From Erythrobacter sp. (GTDB taxonomy: Bacteria > Pseudomonadota > Alphaproteobacteria > Sphingomonadales > Sphingomonadaceae): 64,000 bases of DNA. Below the pieces are notes generated by a model, which had not been told where the DNA came from, did not search any database, and worked only from the letters and a program-made list of their open reading frames with translations. Shown piece by piece: positions 52,262 to 60,940 of the stretch. The stretch lies in the NCBI RefSeq assembly GCF_035194505.1, contig NZ_CP136573.1:1302001-1366000 (forward strand), written 5' to 3'. Numbering within the stretch: the first letter of the stretch is position 1; each line of letters opens with the position of its first letter. The translations under genes and the position numbers were made by a program.

Positions 52262-52867
52262 TTACTGTGCCGGAGCCGCTTCGGGAGCCGGAGCCGGGCC
52301 TGCGCCGGCCTCGGCACCGGGAGCACCCGCGCCGCCCATCTGCGACTGCATTGCCTGCTGCAGGATGCCGAGGTTCCGCTCGAAGGTCTTCTGGCTCATC
52401 ACGTCGATCACCTCGATCTCGAACTCGAGATCGGCGTTCGGCGGGATCGGCGCGCCCTGCGGCGGCTCGGCGCCATAGGCCTTGTCGGCGGGGATGAAGA
52501 GCACGTACTTGCCGCCCTTCTGCATCTGCTGGAGGCCTTCGAAGAAGCCCGGAATGGTCGCGCCTTCCTCGATCGGGAACGGCGTGCCTTCGGGGAAGAT
52601 GCCCTCGACCGGCAGCGGAATATCGCGCGATTCGTCGAACACCGTGCCATCGGCGGCGAGCTTGCCCTTGTACTTGATGAACAGCACGTCGCCCGTCTGC
52701 GGCATCGGACCGGTGCCAGCGGCGAGCGTGTCGACATCGACCCCGCGCGGCACGGCCGCCCAGGCGAGGCCGGCGCCGACGGCGATGGCCAGCACGACGC
52801 CCAGCCACAGCTTGGTCAGCGAGCCCTTGGCAACGGGCTGGATCGGAACGCGGGTGATCTCGGTCAT
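52262..52867 (-). CDS. FKBP-type peptidyl-prolyl isomerase, membrane-anchored
   Basis: A 201-aa protein. A membrane anchor at about 20-42 (LWLGVVLAIAVGAGLAWAA) precedes the FKBP domain: GDVLFIKYKGKLADG-like LFIKYKGKLAADGTVFDES, PFPIEEGATIPGFFEGLQQM and IPADKAYGAEPPQG. It probably aids folding in the periplasm. The tail (last 35 residues) is rich in Ala, Gly and Pro. AGGAC precedes the ATG at 52867. It opens the gat operon. Confidence 0.9.
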   Translation of the reverse strand: MTEITRVPIQPVAKGSLTKLWLGVVLAIAVGAGLAWAAVPRGVDVDTLAAGTGPMPQTGDVLFIKYKGKLAADGTVFDESRDIPLPVEGIFPEGTPFPIEEGATIPGFFEGLQQMQKGGKYVLFIPADKAYGAEPPQGAPIPPNADLEFEIEVIDVMSQKTFERNLGILQQAMQSQMGGAGAPGAEAGAGPAPAPEAAPAQ

Positions 52868-52912
52868 GGTAAAGTCCTGCATGGGCGCGGCCTTGCTGCC
52901 GCGTAAGACGAC

Positions 52913-52939
52913 AAAAGGGCGCGGGGATGAGCCGCGCCC
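52913..52939 (-). terminator. Terminator of rpsU
   Basis: Read leftward: GGGCGCGG pairs with CCCGCGCCC around CTCAT, followed by TTTTGT. It lies 65 bases beyond the rpsU stop and before the FKBP start. Confidence 0.75.
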
Positions 52940-53003
52940 TGATGGCTTATCGCAAAGGGGGTTTCAAGCGCTTCTGCGAGAGCAGGAGCGCCTGGCAACG
53001 GGA

Positions 53004-53210
53004 TTACTTGCTCCCGTCGCGCTCCATCCGCTTGCGCTCGAGCTTGCGGGCGCGGCGCACGGCGGCAGCCTTTTCGCGGGCGCGCTTCTCGGAGGGCTTT
53101 TCGTAGTGGCGACGCAGCTTCATCTCGCGATAAACGCCTTCGCGCTGCAGCTTCTTCTTGAGCGCGCGCAGGGCCTGATCGACATTGTTATCGCGAACCA
53201 TGATTTGCAT
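53004..53210 (-). CDS. rpsU: 30S ribosomal protein bS21
   Basis: A 68-aa basic protein with the canonical bS21 text VRDNNVDQALRALKKKLQRE and MKLRRHYEKPSEKRAREKA. bS21 sits at the platform of the small subunit and takes part in initiation. The start at 53210 (MQIMVRDNN) matches related proteins; an internal Met at position 4 is possible. It is transcribed alone, with its own terminator. Confidence 0.96.
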   Translation of the reverse strand: MQIMVRDNNVDQALRALKKKLQREGVYREMKLRRHYEKPSEKRAREKAAAVRRARKLERKRMERDGSK

Positions 53211-53455
53211 AAACGACGACTACCTCATGTTCAAACGCCCAGAGCCCCGCTTACGATTCGGCGCGGGGATGCGCGGTGAATTTCCATTGGAACACGGGCG
53301 AATCCCACGGGGGAGCCGCCCTCATTACGGCGCCCCGATAGTCCAACAGCGCTGCAAAGGCAACCCACCTGCGCAGCGCCGCCAATCCGCGCCCCATAGG
53401 CGCCGCGACTCACCCTGCGCTAGGCAATGCGGCCCACGCTCGCTATGGGCACCCG

Positions 53456-53872
53456 ATGGCCGGTGAACCCTCCCCCCTCTTTGCAAGCCTCAGCGTCGCT
53501 GCGGGCGGTGCTATCGGCTCGGTGCTGCGCTATCAGATCGGGCGGCTGGTGACGAACCTCGCCGGGCCGGGCAATGCCTTTCCGTGGGGCACGCTGGCGG
53601 TCAACATCGCCGGGAGCCTGGCGATGGGCGCGCTGATCGGCTGGCTGGCGCGCGGCACCCTGTCCGAACAATCGGCCGAGCCCTTGCGGCTGCTCGTCGG
53701 GGTCGGCCTGCTCGGCGGCTTCACCACCTTCAGCGCCTTTTCCTCAGAGCTGGTCACCATGCTTCACCGCGGGCAGGCCGGGCTCGCCGCAGGCTATGCC
53801 GCCGCCTCGCTGGTCGCGGGCATGGCGGCAATCATCATCGGCCTTGTCGCCGCACAGGGCGCACCCCAATGA
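53456..53872 (+). CDS. crcB: Fluoride channel CrcB (Fluc)
   Basis: A 138-aa membrane protein with four hydrophobic helices. Family signatures are GGAIGSVLRYQIGR, WGTLAVNIAGSLAMG and GGFTTFSAFSSEL. It exports fluoride as an antiparallel dimer. I looked for the fluoride riboswitch upstream and did not find it. Its stop overlaps the next start as ATGA. Confidence 0.95.
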   Translation: MAGEPSPLFASLSVAAGGAIGSVLRYQIGRLVTNLAGPGNAFPWGTLAVNIAGSLAMGALIGWLARGTLSEQSAEPLRLLVGVGLLGGFTTFSAFSSELVTMLHRGQAGLAAGYAAASLVAGMAAIIIGLVAAQGAPQ

Positions 53873-55077
53873 CCGAGACCCCATCACCGACCGACAACGT
53901 CCGCCAGTTCACTGTCAGCGAGGACGACAACGACATCCGGCTCGACCGCTGGTTCAAGCGCAATCTGCCGCAGGTCGGCTTTGCCACGGTCTCGCGCTGG
54001 GCGCGCACCGGGCAGATCCGGGTCGACGGCAAGCGGGTGAAGCCGGAAGATCGCCTGTCCGCAGGGCAGGTGCTGCGCGTTCCCCCGGGCGGCGAGGACG
54101 CGGCGCGCAAGCCTTCCGCCCCCCGCGTGCGCGCGCTCAGCCCCGAACAGATTGCCGAAGCGCATGACATGGTGATCCGCGAGACGCCCACCGCCATCGT
54201 GCTCAACAAGCCGCCGGGCCTTGCCACGCAGGGCGGCAGCAAGACCACCAAGCACGTGGATGGCCTGCTCGACGCCTTCGTGACCGACGAGCGCACCCCG
54301 CGCCCGCGCCTCGTCCACCGGCTCGACAAGGACACCAGCGGCGTGCTCCTGATCGCCCGCACGCCGGGCTCGGCAGCCAGCTTCTCCAAGCGTTTCGCCA
54401 GCCGCTCGGCGCGCAAGGTCTACTGGGCGCTGGTGGTCGGCAATCCGCAGCTCTCCGAGGGCGTGATCGACGCACCGCTGGCCAAGCAGCCCGGCACCGG
54501 CGGCGAGAAGATGCATATCGACGAGGAGAACGGCGCGGCAGCCAAGACGCGCTACCGCGTGGTCGATCGCGCCGGCCAGCGCGCCGCATGGGTCGAACTG
54601 GAGCCGCTTACCGGCCGCACCCACCAGTTGCGCGTCCACATGGCGGCAATCGGCCACCCGATCGTGGGCGACGGCAAATATGGCGGGCAGGATGCTTTCC
54701 TCACCGGCGCGGTGAGCCGCAAGATGCACCTCCACGCCCGCCGCCTGATCATCACCGAGCCCAAGGCCGGAGAGGGTTCGGGCGGCAAGCTCGATGTCAC
54801 CGCCGAGCTTCCGCCGCATTTCGCCGCAAGCATGGAAGTGCTGGGCTTCGATCCGGCCATGTCCGACGCTTCGCCCTTGCGCGAAGAGACGCCGGAAAAG
54901 ACCGCCGAAGAGAAAAAGCAGGCCGCCCGTCGCCACTTCAAGCAGGCGCGCAAGGAAGAGCGTGCCCCCCGCCGCGCGCGGGGGGCCGCCAAGGCGGCTG
55001 CGAAGCCGAAATCCAAGCCCAAGCCCAAGGGCAAGGCTCCGGGCAAGCCCGCCAAGCCCAAGGGCAAAGCGCGCTGA
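53869..55077 (+). CDS. RluA-family pseudouridine synthase
   Basis: A 402-aa RNA-modifying enzyme. An S4 RNA-binding domain (IRLDRWFKRNLPQVGFATVSRW, about 20-80) is followed by the catalytic domain with the HRLDKDTSGVLLIA motif that holds the catalytic Asp, and GRTHQLRVHMAAIGHPIVGD. It fits the RluC/RluD-like group acting on 23S rRNA; which site is uncertain. The C-terminal 70 residues are Lys/Ala/Pro-rich and probably disordered, binding RNA non-specifically. It is coupled to crcB and to the next gene. Confidence 0.92.
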   Translation: MTETPSPTDNVRQFTVSEDDNDIRLDRWFKRNLPQVGFATVSRWARTGQIRVDGKRVKPEDRLSAGQVLRVPPGGEDAARKPSAPRVRALSPEQIAEAHDMVIRETPTAIVLNKPPGLATQGGSKTTKHVDGLLDAFVTDERTPRPRLVHRLDKDTSGVLLIARTPGSAASFSKRFASRSARKVYWALVVGNPQLSEGVIDAPLAKQPGTGGEKMHIDEENGAAAKTRYRVVDRAGQRAAWVELEPLTGRTHQLRVHMAAIGHPIVGDGKYGGQDAFLTGAVSRKMHLHARRLIITEPKAGEGSGGKLDVTAELPPHFAASMEVLGFDPAMSDASPLREETPEKTAEEKKQAARRHFKQARKEERAPRRARGAAKAAAKPKSKPKPKGKAPGKPAKPKGKAR

Positions 55078-55676
55078 TGCATCCCAATCCGCTCTACCGC
55101 ACCGATGATCGCGCCCTGTGTGAAAGCCTGATCGACGAAATCGGCTTCGGCATGGTCTTTGCGCAAACCCCCGAAGGACCGCGGGTCGCGCACACGCCGC
55201 TGATTGCGACCAGCGATGGTGCGGTGCAGTTCCACCTCGCGCGCGGCAATGCTGTGGCCCGCCATCTTGAAGGGGGGACCGCGTTGATCGTGGTCAATGG
55301 CCCCGACGCCTATGTCTCGCCCCGCTGGTACGGCAATCGCGATACGGTGCCGACCTGGGATTATGTCGCGCTCGAACTGGAAGGCCGGGTGCGGCGCATG
55401 GATGACGAGGGGCTCGAAGCCTTCCTCCACGCCGCGATTGCCAAGCATGAAGGCCGGCTGGAAGGCGCGCCGTGGCTGGCTGAAGAATCTTCCGAAAAGA
55501 TCTGGTCCGGGCTGTTCCGCGGCATTGTCGGCTTCGAGCTTGAGGTGCTGGCGTGGCGCCCGACCCTGAAGCTGTCGCAGAACAAGCCGCCCGAGGACCG
55601 CGCGCGCATTGCCGCAGGGCTGGAGACGGCGGGACACGGCGCGCTGGCGCATCTGGTGCGGAGTCTCGCGCCATGA
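55077..55676 (+). CDS. FMN-binding PaiB-family protein
   Basis: A 199-aa protein of the PaiB/FMN-binding split-barrel family (PYR-type). It has HPNPLYRTDDRALCESLI at the start, VAHTPLIATSDGAVQFHLARGNAV and SPRWYGNRDTVPTWDYVAL. PaiB was described as a negative regulator in Bacillus, but most relatives are flavin-binding proteins without a proven role. Its ATG shares a base with the preceding stop and it overlaps the HAD gene. Confidence 0.87.
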   Translation: MHPNPLYRTDDRALCESLIDEIGFGMVFAQTPEGPRVAHTPLIATSDGAVQFHLARGNAVARHLEGGTALIVVNGPDAYVSPRWYGNRDTVPTWDYVALELEGRVRRMDDEGLEAFLHAAIAKHEGRLEGAPWLAEESSEKIWSGLFRGIVGFELEVLAWRPTLKLSQNKPPEDRARIAAGLETAGHGALAHLVRSLAP

Positions 55677-56332
55677 GGCTGGCGGTGTTCGATTGCGACG
55701 GGACGCTGGTCGATGGTCAGGCGGATGTGTGCTGGGCGATGGAGCGGGCCTTCGGCCGCGCGGGCTTGCCTGCGCCCGATGTCTCCGCCGTGCGCCGCGC
55801 GGTCGGCCTCAGCCTGCCGCAGGCGGTGCGGGCGCTGGCGCCGGAGCTCAGCGAAGACCAGAACAGCGCGGTCACCGAATTCTACCGTTCCAGCTTCCGT
55901 GCGCGGCGCGAGGAAGGTCTGCTCGACGAGCCGCTCTATGACGGGATCGCCGAACTGCTGACCGGCCTGCACGATGCGGGCTGGCATCTCGCGGTCGCCA
56001 CCGGCAAGTCCGACCGCGGGCTCGCCGCCTGCCTCAAGACCCACGGGATCGCCGATCTCTTCGTCTCGCTCCAGACCGCCGATCGCCACCCCTCCAAGCC
56101 GCATCCCGCAATGCTGGAGGCCGCGCTGTTCGAAGCCGGTGCGGGCGCGCATCAGGCGGTGATGATCGGGGACACCAGTTTCGACATGCTGATGGCCCGC
56201 AACGCAGGGGTGCGCGCGGTGGGCGTCGCCTGGGGCTACCACGCCCCGTCCGAGCTCATCGCCAGCGGCGCGCTCAGCGTGGCCGAGAGCGTCAGCGCCC
56301 TTGCCCAAGCCCTTGAGGAGGCCCTCGCATGA
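55673..56332 (+). CDS. HAD-superfamily phosphatase (phosphoglycolate-phosphatase-like)
   Basis: A 219-aa hydrolase with motif I DCDGTLVDGQ (two catalytic Asp), motif II ATGKSDRG, Lys in PSKPHPAML and motif IV MIGDTSFDMLMARNAGV. This HAD-IA pattern fits phosphoglycolate phosphatase relatives; substrate cannot be fixed. It overlaps both neighbours by four bases in a five-gene string ending with ATP12. Confidence 0.9.
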   Translation: MRLAVFDCDGTLVDGQADVCWAMERAFGRAGLPAPDVSAVRRAVGLSLPQAVRALAPELSEDQNSAVTEFYRSSFRARREEGLLDEPLYDGIAELLTGLHDAGWHLAVATGKSDRGLAACLKTHGIADLFVSLQTADRHPSKPHPAMLEAALFEAGAGAHQAVMIGDTSFDMLMARNAGVRAVGVAWGYHAPSELIASGALSVAESVSALAQALEEALA

Positions 56333-56568
56333 CCATGTCGAACCGCGAAGCCGAAGAAGCCCGGGCGCGCTCTGGCTTCATCATCATCACCGCCCTTCGC
56401 TTTGGCGGGGTGGCCATGGTGATGCTGGGCTTTGCCATCGTGCGCGGGATCATCGACCTGCCCTACGCGGTCGGAGCGGTCATCGCCGTGCTCGGCTTTT
56501 TCGAGATTTTCTTCCTGCCCCGCGTGATCGCACGGCGCTGGAACGCAGGCGACCGCAACAAGCCATGA
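56329..56568 (+). CDS. Small membrane protein (79 aa)
   Basis: A 79-aa protein with two hydrophobic helices (FGGVAMVMLGFAIVRGIIDL; AVGAVIAVLGFFEIFFLP) and a basic end. It lies between the HAD phosphatase and ATP12, overlapping both by four bases, which argues that it is real. Similar small membrane proteins often precede ATP12 in this group, but no function is known to me. Confidence 0.8.
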   Translation: MTMSNREAEEARARSGFIIITALRFGGVAMVMLGFAIVRGIIDLPYAVGAVIAVLGFFEIFFLPRVIARRWNAGDRNKP

Positions 56569-57281
56569 TCCGCCGTTTCTACAAGGACGTGACGCTGGGC
56601 GAGGTGCCGGGCGCCCAAACGGTTGGCTATCAGGTGCTGCTCGACGGGCGCGGGGTGAAGACCGTGGGCGGCGCGCCCCAGATCGCGCCCGCGCAGGCGC
56701 TGGGCGAGGCGCTGGCGGCCGAATGGCGCCAGCAGGGCGAGAAAATCGACCCCGCCAGCCTGCCGCTGCGCGACATGGCCGATTACGCGATCGACATCGT
56801 CGCGGGTGATCCGGCGGGCGTCGCGCGCGGGCTCGTCGCCTATGCCGAAACCGACACCCTGTGTTACCGCGCCGATCCCGACGAGCCGCTCCATGCGCGC
56901 CAGCAGGAGGTGTGGGAACCGCTGCTCGGCGCGTTCGAGGCCTCCCACGGCATCACGCTGGTGCGGGTGAGCGGCGTGCTCCACCGCCCGCAGCCCGCAG
57001 AGGCGCTGGCGGTGCTGGAGACGCGGCTCACGGCGCTCGATCCCTTCGCGCTCGCGGGCGTGGAGGCGATGACCAAGCTTGCCGCCTCGCTCGTCACCGC
57101 GCTCGCCGCGCTCGATGCCGCGCAGGAGGAAGAGCCGCTCGCCCTGTGGCAGGCGGTGTGCCTTGAAGAGGAATGGCAGGCCGACCTGTGGGGCCGCGAC
57201 TGGGAAGCCGAAGAACGCCGCGCCCGGCGCGAGGCCGATTTCCTGCGCGCCTGCGCCTTTGCGCGGTTGGTGAGGGGCTAA
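56565..57281 (+). CDS. ATP12-family F1-ATPase assembly chaperone
   Basis: A 238-aa protein of the ATP12 family, which in mitochondria protects the F1 alpha subunit during assembly; a like role is assumed in alphaproteobacteria. Typical text includes RRFYKDVTLGEVPGAQTVGYQVLLDGR, LPLRDMADYAID, TDTLCYRADPDEPLHARQQE and CLEEEWQADLWGRD. Its end overlaps the convergent lipoprotein gene by four bases. Confidence 0.93.
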   Translation: MIRRFYKDVTLGEVPGAQTVGYQVLLDGRGVKTVGGAPQIAPAQALGEALAAEWRQQGEKIDPASLPLRDMADYAIDIVAGDPAGVARGLVAYAETDTLCYRADPDEPLHARQQEVWEPLLGAFEASHGITLVRVSGVLHRPQPAEALAVLETRLTALDPFALAGVEAMTKLAASLVTALAALDAAQEEEPLALWQAVCLEEEWQADLWGRDWEAEERRARREADFLRACAFARLVRG

Positions 57282-57913
57282 CCCTCCACCACCCACGCCG
57301 ATACTTCGGCCGCCACGCTGTTCGCCGCACGGTTGAGCGCTGCGCCCACGGCGCGGGCTTCAGGGGTAACGCCGCTTTCGCGCGCTTCGAAGCGGCGGGT
57401 GGTGGCATTGCCCTTGGCATCGACGCGGATCGCATCGAAGCGCACCACGGCCGACTGGCTGCGCACATCATAGCCCATTTCGGTCAGCGTCCCGCGCACC
57501 GTGGTGGTGGCGAGCGCAACCGTCTCGTCCCCGTCGAGCACCAGCGCATTATTGCCGCCCCTCGCGCGCAGGGTCTCGCCCAGCAGGTGGCGGAACAGGC
57601 GCGCGGGCTTTTCCACCCAGAAGGCTTCCTTCAAATAGGCAAGCTCGGTGTCGGTCACCTGCACCGGCACGCGCAGCACATCGAGCTTGGCCGGGGTATC
57701 GAGCGCGAGCACCGCGATCACCGGCCGGTCGGCCGCCGCCATCGCGCCGGTGCCTGCGGGCGCAGGCGAGGCGGGGCTCAGGGTCAGCAGGCTCTCGGGC
57801 GGCGGACCGCCGAGGCTGATGCAGCCGCCAAGGCCGAGCGCCAGCGCCAGCAGCGGCGCGGCCCTGCGGATCGCGTGTTTCGGGGCGGTGATGGTCATGG
57901 CCCAATCCCTCAT
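57278..57913 (-). CDS. ABC-type lipid transport auxiliary lipoprotein (PqiC/Mla-linked)
   Basis: A 211-aa lipoprotein with a lipobox LGGC after a hydrophobic stretch. The mature part (PVIAVLALDTPAKLDVLRVPVQVTDTEL, YLKEAFWVEKPARLFRHLL) fits the ABC-type transport auxiliary lipoprotein family found with Mce systems. It should act at the outer membrane with the MlaFED complex. The start at 57913 overlaps the mlaD stop as ATGA. Confidence 0.87.
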   Translation of the reverse strand: MRDWAMTITAPKHAIRRAAPLLALALGLGGCISLGGPPPESLLTLSPASPAPAGTGAMAAADRPVIAVLALDTPAKLDVLRVPVQVTDTELAYLKEAFWVEKPARLFRHLLGETLRARGGNNALVLDGDETVALATTTVRGTLTEMGYDVRSQSAVVRFDAIRVDAKGNATTRRFEARESGVTPEARAVGAALNRAANSVAAEVSAWVVEG

Positions 57914-58857
57914 GGCTTGTAATCGGGCAGCCCCTTGCCGCCCACCAGCGCGCCTGCGCCTTCGCTTTCCAGCTTCTCGGTAATCGCCCGCAAGGCCCGG
58001 CTGGTGGCGCGCAGATCCTGCAAGGTCGCCTCGGCATTGGGCAGCGTGCTTTCGCGCAATTGCTTCGCCGCAGGGCGCGTGTCCTCCAGCGTCGCGGCCA
58101 GCGAGGCCGCCGCCGCATTGGCCGAGCGCAGCGTGTTGCGCAGTTCAGCCGCGAGCGGCTTGCCGTCCTGCGTCACCAGATTGTCGGTGCTCGCCGCCAG
58201 CTTTTCGACCGCATCCAGCGTCTGGTTGAATTCGGTCAGCGTCGTCTCGAACTGCTCGAGATTGGCGACCAGCGCGGGGGTCGCGTCCGCCAGCCCGCCC
58301 GACAGGCGGTTGGTGTTCTTGAGGATGCCGGAGATTTCCTGCTGGTTTTCCGGCCCGAGGATGGTGTTGAGCTGCTCTGTCAGGGTCGCCAGCCGTTCGA
58401 GCAGCACCGGCGCGTTGGCGACGATCTCGCCAAAGCCGCCGCGCCCCGGGGGGATCACCGGGCGGCCTTCAGGGCAGGCGGTGGTCTCGCAGGTGATCAG
58501 CGGCGCGCCTTTGCGGGCGCCGTTCAGAAGGATCGTGGATACCCCGGTAAAGCTCGCCTCGATCGTTGCCTCGGTGCCGACCAGGATCGGCACGTCCTCC
58601 TTCACCTTGATCCGCACGCGCACGAATTCGGGGTTGCCCTTGGCCAGCGCGATCTCGCTCACCTGCCCCACCGGCACGCCCGCAAAGCTGACCTGGCTGC
58701 CATTGGCGAGGCCCGAGACCGACTGCGCGTAGAAGATGTCGTATTCGCGCTGGTCGCCCTGCCCCAGCCGCGCGATCCACACGATGAACGCCGCCAGCCC
58801 CGCCAGCAACACCAGCGTGACCGCACCGACCCAGAGATGGTTCGCTCTTGTTTCCAT
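57910..58857 (-). CDS. mlaD: MlaD/MCE-domain phospholipid-binding protein
   Basis: A 315-aa membrane-anchored periplasmic protein. One N-terminal helix (8-28) is followed by the MCE domain (YDIFYAQSVSGLANGSQVSFAGVPVGQVSEI to VSTILLNG) and a long helical C-terminal region. It forms the periplasmic ring of a Mla-type transporter moving phospholipids between membranes. The tail is longer than in E. coli MlaD (183 aa). It lies 53 bases after mlaF. Confidence 0.9.
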   Translation of the reverse strand: METRANHLWVGAVTLVLLAGLAAFIVWIARLGQGDQREYDIFYAQSVSGLANGSQVSFAGVPVGQVSEIALAKGNPEFVRVRIKVKEDVPILVGTEATIEASFTGVSTILLNGARKGAPLITCETTACPEGRPVIPPGRGGFGEIVANAPVLLERLATLTEQLNTILGPENQQEISGILKNTNRLSGGLADATPALVANLEQFETTLTEFNQTLDAVEKLAASTDNLVTQDGKPLAAELRNTLRSANAAAASLAATLEDTRPAAKQLRESTLPNAEATLQDLRATSRALRAITEKLESEGAGALVGGKGLPDYKP

Positions 58858-58910
58858 GTGGGTTCCCTATGAAGCCCGGCAGGCGGTTGTGTCCAACATT
58901 CTCTGGCGCA

Positions 58911-59714
58911 TCATGAACCCCGCATGTGTGAAGCGTGCGCCGCACGGCCGCGCGGGCCGTTGAAATATTCCTCGATCCACGGGTGGCCGGTGGCGATCAG
59001 TTCGGGGATCGTGCCGACCGCGATGATCTTCTTCTCGGCGATCACCGCCACGCGGTCGCAGATTTCGTAGAGCGTATCGAGATCGTGGGTGATCAGGAAC
59101 ACGGTGAGGCCCAGCGTTTCCTTGAGGTCGCGGGTCAGCCGGTCGAACTTGGCCGCGCCGATCGGGTCGAGGCCCGCGGTCGGCTCGTCGAGGAACAGCA
59201 GTTCGGGATCGAGCGCGAGAGCGCGGGCGAGGCCGGCGCGCTTCTTCATGCCGCCCGAAAGCTCGGACGGATATTTCCCCACCGCATCTTCCGGCAGGCC
59301 GGTGAGGATCACCTTGTAGCGCGCAATCTCGCGCCGCAGCTTGGGATCAAGATGGGGGTAGAACTGCTTGATCGCCACCTCGACATTCTCGCCCACCGTC
59401 AGGGTCGAGAACAGCGCCCCGCCCTGAAACAGCACGCCCCAGCGGCTGCGCACGCCGAAATCGCTGTCGGGATCGATGTCGGTGATGGTGTGGCCGAGCA
59501 CTTCGATGCGTCCTTCGGCCGGGCGCTGCAAGCCGATGATCGAGCGCATCAGCACCGATTTGCCGCTGCCCGATCCGCCCACCACGCCAAGGATCTCGCC
59601 CCGCCGCACAGTGAGATCGAGCCCCTCGTGCACCGAGAAATTGCCGAAGCGGTTGGCCAGCCCCTCGACCACGATCGGCGGCGTGTTGTCGTCAGGGTGA
59701 TCGGTCATGCGCAT
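58911..59714 (-). CDS. mlaF: Mla-type ABC transporter ATPase MlaF
   Basis: A 267-aa cytoplasmic ATPase with Walker A GGSGSGKS, signature LSGGMKKRAGLARAL, Walker B LLFLDEPTAGLDP and H-loop ITHD. All motifs are intact, in contrast to the ABC-like protein at 41249. It drives lipid transport through MlaE. The gene starts three bases after the mlaE stop. Confidence 0.95.
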   Translation of the reverse strand: MRMTDHPDDNTPPIVVEGLANRFGNFSVHEGLDLTVRRGEILGVVGGSGSGKSVLMRSIIGLQRPAEGRIEVLGHTITDIDPDSDFGVRSRWGVLFQGGALFSTLTVGENVEVAIKQFYPHLDPKLRREIARYKVILTGLPEDAVGKYPSELSGGMKKRAGLARALALDPELLFLDEPTAGLDPIGAAKFDRLTRDLKETLGLTVFLITHDLDTLYEICDRVAVIAEKKIIAVGTIPELIATGHPWIEEYFNGPRGRAAHASHMRGS

Positions 59715-59717
59715 GGC

Positions 59718-60830
59718 CTACCCCCACCCGATTTCGGTGAAGAACACCGCGAAGAACGCATCGAGCACGATCACGGCAAAGATCGCCGAGACCACCGCCA
59801 TGGTGGTGCGGCGGCCGACCTCTTCCGAATTGCCGCGCACCTGAAGCCCGTTGTAGCAGCCCGCCAGCGCCACGATCAGCCCGAACACCGGCGCCTTGAT
59901 CAGGCCCACCCACAGGTCATGCTCGGGCACCACCTCCTGAATGCGGGCAAGGAAGGTCCAGAACGGGATGCCGAGCGCCACATCGCCCACCACCGCGCCG
60001 CCGACAATCGCCACCAGCGAGGCGTAGAAGCCCAGCAGCACCATCATGAAGGTCGCTGCCAGAATGCGGGGGATCACCAGCACCTCGACCGGCGAGATGC
60101 CGATGGTGCGCATCGCGTCGATCTCCTCGGTCAGCTTCATCGTGCCGAGCTGTGCCGCGAAGGCACTGCCCGAACGCCCGGCGACCATGATCGCGGTCAT
60201 CAGCACGCCCAGCTCGCGCAAGGTGATGCGCCCGACGAGGTTGACCGTCAGCGCCTCGGCGCCGAATTGCTCCAGCTGCACCGAGCCCTGCTGGGCGATG
60301 ACGATGCCGATGAGGAAGCTCATCAGGCCTATGATCGGCAGGGCGGTGACACCCACCAGCTCCATCTGGTGCACCAGCGCCTTCATCGGAAAGCGCGAGG
60401 GGTGGCGCACAAGGCTCGCCACGCCGAGCAGAATCTGCCCGAAAAAGCCGACCACGCCATAGATGCCGCTGCGCCCGGCATAGATCTGCTTGCCGAGCGC
60501 GATCGGCACCCGCTCCCACACCGGCGCAATGGGCGCGTGGATCTCGTCGCTTGGCGAAATGCCGCGCACCGCATCGAGCAGGCGCACCGCTTCGGGGCTG
60601 GCGCCGGTGATCTCGCAGCCCTGCGCATGGGCAAGGCGGCACACCACCCACGCGCCGACCGTGTCGATTTCATGGACCGCCGCAAGGTCGATGGCGGAGA
60701 CGGGCCCGGTAAGGGCGTGCAGAGAACGCTCGAACGGGCCGATCGCCGCCAGCGTCAGCGGCCCGGACAGCACCAGCCGGGCCGTGCCCGTACCGTCATC
60801 TTCGAGGCTGTATTGCGCAGGTTCCTGCAT
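59718..60830 (-). CDS. mlaE: Mla-type permease MlaE with fused N-terminal STAS domain
   Basis: A 370-aa permease. Residues 1-105 resemble a STAS domain (LVLSGPLTLAAIGPFERSLHAL; IDLAAVHEIDTVGAWVV), a counterpart of separate MlaB in E. coli. The rest is the MlaE core: IGLMSFLIGIVIAQQG, MTAIMVAGRSGSAFAAQLGTMKLTEEIDAMRTIG. The ATG at 60830 follows no better start; a longer frame begins at 60902 without support. It heads the leftward four-gene operon and is divergent from valS. Confidence 0.93.
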   Translation of the reverse strand: MQEPAQYSLEDDGTGTARLVLSGPLTLAAIGPFERSLHALTGPVSAIDLAAVHEIDTVGAWVVCRLAHAQGCEITGASPEAVRLLDAVRGISPSDEIHAPIAPVWERVPIALGKQIYAGRSGIYGVVGFFGQILLGVASLVRHPSRFPMKALVHQMELVGVTALPIIGLMSFLIGIVIAQQGSVQLEQFGAEALTVNLVGRITLRELGVLMTAIMVAGRSGSAFAAQLGTMKLTEEIDAMRTIGISPVEVLVIPRILAATFMMVLLGFYASLVAIVGGAVVGDVALGIPFWTFLARIQEVVPEHDLWVGLIKAPVFGLIVALAGCYNGLQVRGNSEEVGRRTTMAVVSAIFAVIVLDAFFAVFFTEIGWG

Positions 60831-60940
60831 CGCGGGCCAGCTATGCGGGCATTTTCGTCCCCTCGCAAGGCTCTCAGGGGCATTGACGCACTGGTTCCAC
60901 ATTGCACCGCAGCATGGGCTCTGGCATGGCGCCCCCCATC

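Noticed and set aside
53211..53455. Possible fluoride riboswitch before crcB
   Set aside because: I looked for the conserved GGNGATGGNGTTC-type core and pseudoknot partner and found neither in the 245-base gap.
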